Source: an uncultured Clostridia bacterium
GTDB taxonomy: Bacteria > Bacillota > Clostridia > UMGS1883
Direction of reading: 5' to 3'
Length of the DNA: 49,340 nt
Assembly: GCA_947629005.1 (NCBI GenBank)
Contig: CANRCD010000013.1
Location: 1-49,340, forward strand
Position numbers and translations under genes: made by a program
Shown: positions 17,797-25,035 of the stretch, piece after piece
Layout of the letters: every line of letters starts with the position of its first letter
How positions within the stretch are numbered: the stretch's first letter is position 1
Notes under the pieces: generated by a model
The model's database searches: none
What the model was told of the DNA's origin: nothing
What the model saw: the letters and a program-made list of their open reading frames with translations, nothing else

Positions 17797-18123
17797 TTAC
17801 TTCTTTTTATCAATAAGCTTGACGTCAATGCTTATACCGGCGGGAACGTCCAGCTTACCGAGAGCCTCCATCGTCTTGGGCGTGGGGCTGAGGATGTCGA
17901 TAAGTCTCTTGTGAGTTCTCTGCTCAAACTGCTCGCGGCTGTCCTTATACTTGTGTACCGCGCGGAGAATGGTGACAATCTCCTTTTCTGTGGGAAGCGG
18001 GATGGGGCCCGAGACCGTAGAGCCTGTTCTCTTGGCTGTTTCCACAATTTTCTCTGCGGACTGGTCAAGCAGAACGTGGTCGTAACCCTTGATCCTGATT
18101 CTCATTTTTTGCTTTGCTGCCAT
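17797..18123 (-). CDS. rpsJ: 30S ribosomal protein S10
   Basis: First gene of the superoperon, 108 residues. It is a small-subunit head protein that also binds NusB in antitermination. It has [20 protein letters not shown], the segment [20 protein letters not shown] and the signature [20 protein letters not shown]. It is a few residues longer than average at the N-terminus (MAAKQK). AGGAGG lies 7 nt before this ATG; another ATG in a different frame lies between them. Confidence 0.98.
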   Translation of the reverse strand: MAAKQKMRIRIKGYDHVLLDQSAEKIVETAKRTGSTVSGPIPLPTEKEIVTILRAVHKYKDSREQFEQRTHKRLIDILSPTPKTMEALGKLDVPAGISIDVKLIDKKK

Positions 18124-18406
18124 ACATGTGCCTCCTAAAAATAAAATATTTTTTATTGTGACTCATGCGGCTCCTGTACATGGCGCCGGGCGTTTCACCC
18201 TTTGCCACACTAAAACCCGGAACCTGTTTTACCCGCGGACGCGGGGCTGTTCCGGGTACTACATGAAGGTGGGCGTCGCTAAGTGCGCGCAAAGCTTTAT
18301 CATGTTGTACAGTGACTGCCGCCCGGCTTCGTGAGCCGGACATTCTCCACGGAAAAACCCGGCTCAAGTCCGGCAACCTCCCGCTTCATCGTATGTCATG
18401 TCACAG
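18124..18406 (-). promoter_or_regulatory. Long structured leader of the S10 superoperon
   Basis: About 280 nt of untranslated RNA separate the promoter from rpsJ. Near the 5' end three GC-rich segments can pair in alternative ways: GCCGGAC and GAGCCGG (within 18358-18375) can each pair with GTCCGGCTC, or that segment can instead pair with AGCCGGGC (18321-18341). Further on, CCCGGAAC and GTTCCGGG enclose an inner CCCGCG/CGCGGG hairpin followed by TTTTAG, which resembles a weak terminator. Mutually exclusive stems plus a terminator-like hairpin suggest attenuation (inference). Confidence 0.55.
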
Positions 18407-18413
18407 CCTCCAA

Positions 18414-18442
18414 ATTATACCACAGCGGCCTCGGGATTGCAA
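18414..18442 (-). promoter_or_regulatory. Promoter of the S10-spc-alpha superoperon
   Basis: Minus-strand TTGCAA (18437-18442), a 17-nt spacer and TATAAT (18414-18419). The AT-rich stretch just upstream of the -35 box (18443-18540) could serve as an UP element. It is the only strong promoter seen ahead of the 32-gene cluster. Confidence 0.85.
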
Positions 18443-18542
18443 GCGTTTTGAGAATTTTTTTTGTGAATTTTCAAATTTCGTTAAAACTGCACAAATTTGC
18501 CCCACATTTTATTGTGCAATTATACAAAATTCACGTATACGA

Positions 18543-18571
18543 TTGACTATACTACTCGCGGGTGGTATAAT
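18543..18571 (+). promoter_or_regulatory. Promoter of the PLC-peptide operon
   Basis: TTGACT (18543-18548), 17 nt and TATAAT (18566-18571). It points away from the ribosomal promoter, with about 100 AT-rich base pairs between the two -35 boxes, and is about 120 nt upstream of the PLC start codon. Confidence 0.85.
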
Positions 18572-18589
18572 TACTTTACGGCGTGAAAT

Positions 18590-18609
18590 GGCCGCTTGGC
18601 GGCCTTTTG
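18590..18609 (+). terminator. Possible attenuator hairpin in the PLC leader
   Basis: A perfect 6-bp stem (arms GGCCGC and GCGGCC, loop TTG) followed by TTTTG begins only about 12 nt after the expected transcription start. It could terminate early transcripts unless relieved, or simply protect the 5' end. The T run is short, so termination is uncertain. Confidence 0.4.
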
Positions 18610-18693
18610 TAGCTATAGAAGCGAAAAACCACGGTAAAAAACGAAAAAGAAATCATTATATATAAAATTATATAAAAAAGGAAGGGAAATGAA

Positions 18694-21600
18694 ATGAAAA
18701 AGCTTTTGACCTTGATAACGGCCCTTGCTATGGTGCTGGCCCTTGTTCCCGGGATGGCATTATCCGCCGCAGCCGAAGTAGGGGCTGCCTACGCCTTTTA
18801 CACGGTTGAGGGGCTCACAAGCGCTGCTCCGGACGCTTCGTATAAGTTTATCGGCGATCAGCTCGGCAACAGCTGGACGCCATATCCCTGGAACAGCGAC
18901 AGAGTTCGCAATTCGAACTGGAACGGCTGGAACGGCGCCGCGCAGCTTTATTCCTGCTATGACGACAACGGAACGATAATTGACTGCGGAAATACGGACG
19001 GCACAATCAATGCCAACAACGTCGTTAAAAACGGCACAAAAGGCAAGGATTATTTCGTCCTCACCTGGAAGGCCGAATCTCAAAACAATGCGCTTGAACA
19101 AGGCATAAGTAAGCCGGGGAAAGTAAACTATTCCATACTGGCTTCGGACGGCAATACCGTTGTTGACTCTTTCAGCGTTTGGGGCAGCAACGCTGAGGGA
19201 CTTAACCCCAACGCGGGCAGCGCTTCCCCGGCGGGCTTCAGCTATGAGGACAACGGCGCGGCTGCAAACGGCGCGGCGGCCATTAAAACGCAATACTACA
19301 TGGTATATGCCAACAATGCTGATAAGAGCGGATACAAGGTATTCTACTACTACAAAGAGCCTTCCGCCAAATCGGCTGTGTGGATAGGAACAAAATCCTT
19401 CAGCGGTAAGAGTATAGACGGTTTCGGCGGCTTTACCCTCGGTCGTGGAGAAGGCGGCTGGTCGCGTATGTTCAACTTCGAGGTATATGCGGGTATGTAT
19501 TCCGACCTTAAAAGCTATACCGTAAAATACCTTTGCGCCGGCGCTCCGCAGCCGGAAAAAACTCTCCTTGTCTCCGGTAGCGACGCTATGCGCCTCGGCT
19601 ACAATAAGGACGTCGTATTACCTCTTCTCGATATTCCTTATTTTAGCGGCTATGTTTTTAAAAACAAAACCGTGTCCGGCAATGAAGTAACCCTCAATTA
19701 TGAGCAGACAAATCCCGACGCGCTGTTTTTTGACAACGTGAGGGGGAAAAATCCCAACGAAAAATTTATAAACCTTAATATGCTCGGCGCTCACGATGCG
19801 TTTACCGCCGGCATGACCGATAAAAAAGATGCGGCGGGAACCGTCATGGACGATGGGGCAAAAGCCGCTGCGTATAGTCCCGGCACCGCCCTGCCGATAA
19901 GTAAGGCTCAAAGCGGCGACGCGCTCACCCTTCTTAACAGCGGAGTAAGGTATTTTGATATACGACTGTCCCGCTCCACTGTTGCCGCAAGTGGGAGATA
20001 TCTTCTTTTTATGAGTTACGAGGCTCCTCACACAAACGGCGTGTTCTACACCACTCACGGCCTTTTGGGCGATGAGTTTGCCCCGGTTATGTTTACCATA
20101 GCTCAGTGGGCAAAGGAGCACCCGGGTGAAATAATCGTGCTCGATTTCCAGGAGTGCTATGACTATAACGGCGATAAAGGCGACTCCACCGCCGATACCT
20201 GGCGCGACATTGATAAAATCCTCGCCGGCACCGGCGTAAAAGAATTTGTCACCCTAGACAAGAATTCCGATATTGCAGCCCAGACCTATGCGGGGCTTAC
20301 GGCCAACGGCACAAGGTCAAACATCGTGCTTTTCGGCAGATATGTTGCCACCAATGCGGGTGTCGGGAATTTCATTCTGCGCGGCGACTTAAACGGCGCC
20401 TTCAACGGCAAGGTATATTCCAACTATGATAAAACCGGCGTAAACATAACGAGCAAATATAATCCGACATACATACAGTCCCAGGTTGACACAGGGCATA
20501 CAGACGCCAGGTTTTCCGAAATGTACCGCGTTATGCAGGCGCAGAGCGGAGGCGCTACCGTCAATCTTATAAATCAGGCCGCAAGTGACCACGAAGCTTT
20601 GCTTGCCGACCTTAAAGGAGATAAATCAGCGTGGCTTGAACAGCTCCCCGTTGTTATGGTTGACGACGCGGCGGTTGGCACGGAGGAGCTTCTCGCCCTG
20701 TTGAAGAGCAGTAACGAAAATGTGAATATAACCTATACTCTTGACGGCAAAACTATAAAAACGGATACGCGTAAAAAGAATGTGGCTTATGATTTCAGCT
20801 ATAGAAGGGGCTACACGGGCAACACGCTCTATATGGCCGACCCGTCCAACAGCAGACCTTCGGGCGATGTTTCAGATGTGACTGTACCCCTTGTTTCCGT
20901 GAAGAACGCAGACGTTAATGGCATAAAAAAGAACAGTATTATCGAGCGCGAAGGGAAAAAATACATTGTTGCCAGCGATAACCTGATTCCCAACGGTGAT
21001 TTTGCATTTGGAACCGCAGGCTTTTACACCGGAAATGATGGCAACGTCCCGATAAAATTTTCCGCTTCAGACAACAAAATAACCAATCTCGGAAACACGG
21101 GGAAGGCCGGCGAATATTCATTCTATTCCGTATTTGACATTGAAAAAGGCAAAACCTATCTAACCACTATTGATATTGACACTACCAATGAAAAAGGAAC
21201 ACTTGACAATAGCAACAACAACTATACGCTGTTCGGTGTCTACGACAGCATTAAAGACAGCGCCGGTGACGCCCAGGGCGGCGACAATAACGCTTTTAAG
21301 CTTACCGCAAAGACAAACGGCTTTACAACGAAGGAGGCCATAGTCCATAACGCCAACGGAAAATATATGGCTTACAGCTTCCGCTGGATAGGCAATGCCG
21401 GAACAACCTCATACAAAAATTTCGGTCTTTATGAGCTTGCCGAAATACCCACACCGACCCCCGCTTTGGGTTGGGACGGCAGCAACTTTACGATCGACTT
21501 CCTTCTCGGCGATAAGGCCGTCAGCGGAATAACCTATGACGTTGAGGTATACCGCGGAGAGGAGCTTGCGGGAGAAGCCGATGTGACCGTGAGCGACAGC

Positions 21601-22113
21601 ATCAACGGCATTCCCTTTGCCCCCGGCTCCACAAACGCCGTATATACGGCTAAGATTGAGGGCGGCGACAGCTCCGCCAAAGTTAGCGTTTACAGCCTTG
21701 TTGCCGAGGCCATAGAGAACGGCAACTTTGGCGAGGGCAAGGCCATGAAAAAGGCGCAGGCCGACGCGGCGGCGAAGGTTATAACCGCGGGCGGTATCTA
21801 TATGAGGAACGGTCAGCTCAACGAATACACCGCAAAGGTGCTTGATCCCACCGAAAACGGCGTAAAAATCAAGGATGAACTTTTCGCCGCAGGGCTGAAA
21901 TTTGCCGCCGGAACCGCAAAATACGAGACCGACTCCGGCGAAAAACATGATATAACCATTGAGGCCGGAGCCAAGAGCATAGATATTCCGAACTTCAACG
22001 CGCAGGAGGCCGAAACCTTCATTCTGCACGAGATAGAGTTCGTTTTCGAGCCTGAGGGCATTTCCGAAACTGATACCGACTCCGGCGAAATCGACTTTGT
22101 GGAAGAAATATAA
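18694..22113 (+). CDS. Secreted PLC-X-type phosphodiesterase, large
   Basis: Exported 1139-residue protein with a clear signal peptide (MKKLLTLITALAMVLALVPG, cleavage near SAAA). Residues about 40-290 are beta-rich. The catalytic domain, about 355-680, has the PI-PLC-X pattern: His367 in LGAHDAFT, Asp422 and Arg424 in YFDIRLSR, His455 in YTTHGLLGDEF and Asp484 in EIIVLDFQE. The two histidines are the expected general base and acid. A carbohydrate-binding-like module (about 760-900) and two smaller beta domains follow. There is no LPXTG, SLH or dockerin motif, so it is probably released. The substrate is unknown: phosphatidylinositol, a glycolipid or another phosphodiester is possible. AAGGAAGGG precedes the ATG. 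The next gene starts in the ribosome binding site overlapping its stop, so the two are co-translated. Its GC content looks lower than that of its neighbours. Confidence 0.85.
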   Translation: MKKLLTLITALAMVLALVPGMALSAAAEVGAAYAFYTVEGLTSAAPDASYKFIGDQLGNSWTPYPWNSDRVRNSNWNGWNGAAQLYSCYDDNGTIIDCGNTDGTINANNVVKNGTKGKDYFVLTWKAESQNNALEQGISKPGKVNYSILASDGNTVVDSFSVWGSNAEGLNPNAGSASPAGFSYEDNGAAANGAAAIKTQYYMVYANNADKSGYKVFYYYKEPSAKSAVWIGTKSFSGKSIDGFGGFTLGRGEGGWSRMFNFEVYAGMYSDLKSYTVKYLCAGAPQPEKTLLVSGSDAMRLGYNKDVVLPLLDIPYFSGYVFKNKTVSGNEVTLNYEQTNPDALFFDNVRGKNPNEKFINLNMLGAHDAFTAGMTDKKDAAGTVMDDGAKAAAYSPGTALPISKAQSGDALTLLNSGVRYFDIRLSRSTVAASGRYLLFMSYEAPHTNGVFYTTHGLLGDEFAPVMFTIAQWAKEHPGEIIVLDFQECYDYNGDKGDSTADTWRDIDKILAGTGVKEFVTLDKNSDIAAQTYAGLTANGTRSNIVLFGRYVATNAGVGNFILRGDLNGAFNGKVYSNYDKTGVNITSKYNPTYIQSQVDTGHTDARFSEMYRVMQAQSGGATVNLINQAASDHEALLADLKGDKSAWLEQLPVVMVDDAAVGTEELLALLKSSNENVNITYTLDGKTIKTDTRKKNVAYDFSYRRGYTGNTLYMADPSNSRPSGDVSDVTVPLVSVKNADVNGIKKNSIIEREGKKYIVASDNLIPNGDFAFGTAGFYTGNDGNVPIKFSASDNKITNLGNTGKAGEYSFYSVFDIEKGKTYLTTIDIDTTNEKGTLDNSNNNYTLFGVYDSIKDSAGDAQGGDNNAFKLTAKTNGFTTKEAIVHNANGKYMAYSFRWIGNAGTTSYKNFGLYELAEIPTPTPALGWDGSNFTIDFLLGDKAVSGITYDVEVYRGEELAGEADVTVSDSINGIPFAPGSTNAVYTAKIEGGDSSAKVSVYSLVAEAIENGNFGEGKAMKKAQADAAAKVITAGGIYMRNGQLNEYTAKVLDPTENGVKIKDELFAAGLKFAAGTAKYETDSGEKHDITIEAGAKSIDIPNFNAQEAETFILHEIEFVFEPEGISETDTDSGEIDFVEEI

Positions 22114-22126
22114 GGAGGGCAAGGCG

Positions 22127-22297
22127 ATGAAAAAGGAATTTATTATACCCGCCGTCGAAGCGGCAGATCTCGGCGCGGCTGACGCCATTATGTTGTCGGA
22201 AAACTTTGCTGAGCCCAACAAAGTAAACTATACCACGATAATTCAAGATTCGCTCCCTGTCACCGACGAGTACGAAATCTGGAAAGGCATGAATTAA
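22127..22297 (+). CDS. Small peptide of unknown function (56 residues)
   Basis: Encoded immediately after the PLC gene; its AAGGAGG overlaps the PLC stop (TAAGGAGG), which ties translation of the two. The peptide starts MKKEFIIPAVEAADL and ends EYEIWKGMN. It has no cysteine, no signal peptide and no membrane segment, and it is acidic. The start resembles a loose pattern seen in many short Clostridia peptides: two lysines, an aromatic, two residues and a proline, then an acidic stretch and an Asp-x-Ile before a Ser. Those peptides are of unknown function and are sometimes suspected to be precursors or exported signals. No modifying enzyme or peptidase is encoded nearby, so no class is assigned. 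A strong terminator follows at once. Confidence 0.75.
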   Translation: MKKEFIIPAVEAADLGAADAIMLSENFAEPNKVNYTTIIQDSLPVTDEYEIWKGMN

Positions 22298-22305
22298 GCC
22301 CCAAA

Positions 22306-22332
22306 GGGCCGGCCGCTGGCCGGCCCTTTTTT
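22306..22332 (+). terminator. Terminator of the PLC-peptide operon
   Basis: A perfect 9-bp stem (arms GGGCCGGCC and GGCCGGCCC) with a GCT loop is followed by six T residues, 9 nt after the peptide stop codon. It insulates the operon from the strong promoter that begins 2 nt later. Confidence 0.95.
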
Positions 22333-22333
22333 G

Positions 22334-22362
22334 TTGACAAGCGCTTGTTTTTCGTGTATAAT
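22334..22362 (+). promoter_or_regulatory. Perfect consensus promoter of the GTPase-Rae1 gene, with a palindrome
   Basis: TTGACA (22334-22339), 17 nt and TATAAT (22357-22362). A perfect 12-bp palindrome, ACAAGCGCTTGT (22337-22348), covers the end of the -35 box and half the spacer. A central CG in such a palindrome is typical of LacI-family operators (family knowledge), so repression at this site is plausible. The leader to the ATG is only about 25 nt. Confidence 0.85.
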
Positions 22363-22394
22363 AAAAATCATCTTAACCGAAGGGAGGCCGCGCA

Positions 22395-25004
22395 ATGGCG
22401 AAAAAGATTGTTATCGGAATGCTCGCACACGTTGACGCGGGCAAAACCACCCTTTCCGAGGGACTGCTCTATACCGCAGGGGAGCTCCGCCGCGTGGGCC
22501 GCGTGGATCACCGCGACGCATACCTAGACAACCACGCCATTGAGCGCGAAAAGGGCATAACCGTCTTTTCCAAGCAGGCGACGCTTACGCTTGGCGGCCT
22601 TGACATAACCCTGATGGACACCCCCGGCCACGCGGATTTTTCCGCCGAAACCGAGCGCGCCCTGAGCGTGCTTGACTGCGCCGTTCTCGTCGTCAGCGGG
22701 GTAGACGGCGTGCAAAGCCACACCGAAACTCTGTGGCGGCTGCTGAGGCGGATGAACATTCCGGCCTTTGTGTTCGTGAACAAGATGGACATCTCGCGCC
22801 GCACCCGCGCCGATCTTACCGCCGAGCTGAACAACCGCCTCGGCCCCGGGTTTACGGACTTTACCGCCGATGAGGGAGACGCCTTTTACGAGTCGCTTTC
22901 CCTCACAGATGACAATATAATGGAAAAATTTCTCGAGGGCAAGCCCGTTGACTGCGCCGACGTCGCCGCCGCCATAGCCGCGGGGCGCGTGTTCCCCTGC
23001 CGCTTCGGGTCGGCTCTTAAAATGGAGGGCGTGCGCGAATTCGTGGATACTCTCGTCCAATATATAACTGTACCTGAGCGCGGCGCGGAGTTTGGCGCAC
23101 GGGTTTTCAAAATATCCGAGGACGCGCAGGGAGGCCGCCTTACCCACATGAAAATAACCGGCGGCAGTCTGCGGGTGCGCTCGCCGCTTGCCGAAACGGG
23201 TGAAAAAATAACGCAGCTGCGCGTCTATTCCGGCGCGAAATATAAAACCGTTGACGAGGCAGAGGCCGGCTGCGTCGTGGCCGCGCTGGGGCTTGCCTCG
23301 GTGCCCGCCGGAGCAGCGCTCGGGGCGGAAAAAGCGTCGGCCCCGCCAGTGCTGGAGCCGATACTCAGCTACAGCGTCGTTTTGCCGCCGGGACTCGACA
23401 GCGCCGAGGCCCTTAAAAGCCTGCGCCGCCTTGAGCAGGAGGAGCCGGAGCTAAGCGTGGTTTGGGACGAGCGTCTGCGCGAGATTCGCGTCCGCGTCAT
23501 GGGCAAGGTTCAGCTTGAGGTGCTGGCCCGCCTCGCCAAGGACCGCTTCGGCATGGAGCTGGCTTTTGGCCTCGGCAGCATAGCCTACAAGGAGACTATC
23601 GCCGCGCCCGCCGTGGGCGTTGGGCATTACGAGCCTCTGCGCCACTACGCCGAGGTGCATTTGCTGCTGGAGCCCACCGTTCGCGGCAGCGGGCTCAGCT
23701 TTGAGACCGATTGCTCCGAGGACGTGCTCGACAAAAACTGGCAGCGGCTGATACTTACGCATTTGCGGGAAAAGGCGCATTTGGGCGTGCTGACCGGCTC
23801 GCCCATAACCGACATGAGGATAACGCTGACAGCGGGCCGCGCCCACAAAAAGCACACCGAGGGCGGCGACTTTCGCCAAGCGACATATCGCGCGGTGCGT
23901 CAGGGACTGCGCTCGGCGCAGAGCCTGCTGCTCGAGCCGTGGTACAGCTTCACCCTCGAGGTTCCGCCTGAAAGCTTGGGCCGAGCGATGAACGACGTGC
24001 GGCTCATGGGCGGCAGCGTTTCCCCGCCGGAAACCGGCGAAACCGCCGTGCTGCGGGGGCGCGCGCCCGTGGCCGGTATGTGGGATTACGCCGCCGAGGT
24101 TTTGAGCTACACGAAGGGCGCGGGGCGGCTTAGCCTGTTGCCCGACGGCTATGAGGTCTGCGCGGACAGCGATAAGGTCATAGCGGAAATCGGCTACGAC
24201 TGCGACGCCGACACCGCCAACACCGCCGATTCCGTGTTCTGCGCGGGCGGCGCGGGCTTTGTGGTGCCTTGGTACGAGGCCCCCTCGCGTATGCACATCG
24301 AGAGCGGCTATTCCTTCGGCGGCGAGAAAAAGGTGGGCGGCGCGGAGCTAAAAGCGATGGCGGCGGACTACGTTCGCCGCGCCGCCGACGACGCGGAGCT
24401 GATGAGGATATTCGAGCGCACCTACGGCCCTATCCGCCGCGAAGCACGCCAAGCCGAGCGTAGGGAGCCCGTCACCCCCGCCGCACGCACGGCGGCGAAA
24501 AAACAGCCGCCCGCGCCCACCGGCCCCGAATACCTGATGGTGGACGGCTACAACGTGATTTTCGCGTGGGACGATTTGCGCGCGGAGGCTGAGGAAAGCC
24601 TCGAGGCCGCACGGAGCGCCCTCATCGACATGCTGTCAAATTACAAGGGCTTTTCCGGACTTGAGATTATTGTTGTGTTCGACGCCTACCGCGTCAAGGG
24701 CAGCCGCCGCGAGATCGAAAGGGTCGGCAGCGTCGATGTGGTATACACCAAGGAGGCCGAAACCGCCGATATGTATATAGAGAAGGTGACGCATAAGCTG
24801 AGCCGCGACCACCGCGTGCGCGTGGCCACGAGCGACAACACCGAGCAGGTGATAATTCTCGGCGGGGGCGCGCTCCGCCTGCCCGCGGCGGAGCTTCGCG
24901 CGGAGATAGACCGTGCCGGCGCCGCCATTCGCGAGATTTTGCGCGAGGCCGAGCTCGACCGCCCCGTGGAGCATATAAGTTGGGACGGCGGTAATAGCAA
25001 ATAA
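22395..25004 (+). CDS. Tet(M)/EF-G-like translational GTPase fused to a Rae1 (YacP) NYN nuclease domain
   Basis: An 869-residue fusion. Residues 1 to about 620 are an EF-G-type GTPase of the ribosomal-protection class: P-loop AHVDAGKTT (11-19), switch-I REKGIT, DTPGH (75-79), NKMD (129-132) and a GSALK G5 motif, then domains II to V. The tip loop of domain IV reads HKKHTEGGDF (484-493), not the YSPVST motif of Tet(M). A linker (about 620-712) rich in Ala and Arg follows. Residues 713-855 match Rae1/YacP from VDGYNVIFAWDDL on: Asp717, VVFDAYRVKG (Asp763), KEAETADMYIE (Asp792) and ATSDNTEQ (Asp814). Rae1 of B. subtilis is an endonuclease that cuts mRNA in the ribosomal A site (known). The GTPase part would dock the same site, so the protein probably combines ribosome binding or clearing with mRNA cleavage (inference). 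It is monocistronic, with a consensus promoter and terminators on both sides. Tetracycline resistance is possible but not supported by the loop. Confidence 0.9.
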   Translation: MAKKIVIGMLAHVDAGKTTLSEGLLYTAGELRRVGRVDHRDAYLDNHAIEREKGITVFSKQATLTLGGLDITLMDTPGHADFSAETERALSVLDCAVLVVSGVDGVQSHTETLWRLLRRMNIPAFVFVNKMDISRRTRADLTAELNNRLGPGFTDFTADEGDAFYESLSLTDDNIMEKFLEGKPVDCADVAAAIAAGRVFPCRFGSALKMEGVREFVDTLVQYITVPERGAEFGARVFKISEDAQGGRLTHMKITGGSLRVRSPLAETGEKITQLRVYSGAKYKTVDEAEAGCVVAALGLASVPAGAALGAEKASAPPVLEPILSYSVVLPPGLDSAEALKSLRRLEQEEPELSVVWDERLREIRVRVMGKVQLEVLARLAKDRFGMELAFGLGSIAYKETIAAPAVGVGHYEPLRHYAEVHLLLEPTVRGSGLSFETDCSEDVLDKNWQRLILTHLREKAHLGVLTGSPITDMRITLTAGRAHKKHTEGGDFRQATYRAVRQGLRSAQSLLLEPWYSFTLEVPPESLGRAMNDVRLMGGSVSPPETGETAVLRGRAPVAGMWDYAAEVLSYTKGAGRLSLLPDGYEVCADSDKVIAEIGYDCDADTANTADSVFCAGGAGFVVPWYEAPSRMHIESGYSFGGEKKVGGAELKAMAADYVRRAADDAELMRIFERTYGPIRREARQAERREPVTPAARTAAKKQPPAPTGPEYLMVDGYNVIFAWDDLRAEAEESLEAARSALIDMLSNYKGFSGLEIIVVFDAYRVKGSRREIERVGSVDVVYTKEAETADMYIEKVTHKLSRDHRVRVATSDNTEQVIILGGGALRLPAAELRAEIDRAGAAIREILREAELDRPVEHISWDGGNSK

Positions 25005-25027
25005 AAAAGGGCCTTGCGGCCCTTTTT
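25004..25027. terminator. Bidirectional terminator
   Basis: A 10-bp stem (arms AAAAAGGGCC and GGCCCTTTTT, loop TTGC) between convergent genes. A runs on the left and T runs on the right make it work in both directions, ending the GTPase-Rae1 gene and the sigma/anti-sigma operon. Confidence 0.92.
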
Positions 25028-25035
25028 GTTTTGGC

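Noticed and set aside
22127-22297. Lasso peptide precursor call for the 56-residue peptide
   Set aside because: The leader spacing (Gly too far from Pro) does not fit the YxxPxLxxxG rule, and no lasso cyclase, peptidase or RRE gene is near.
22395-25004. Naming the fusion gene a tetracycline resistance determinant (tetM-like)
   Set aside because: The domain IV loop lacks the YSPVST motif, and the added Rae1 domain points to another role.
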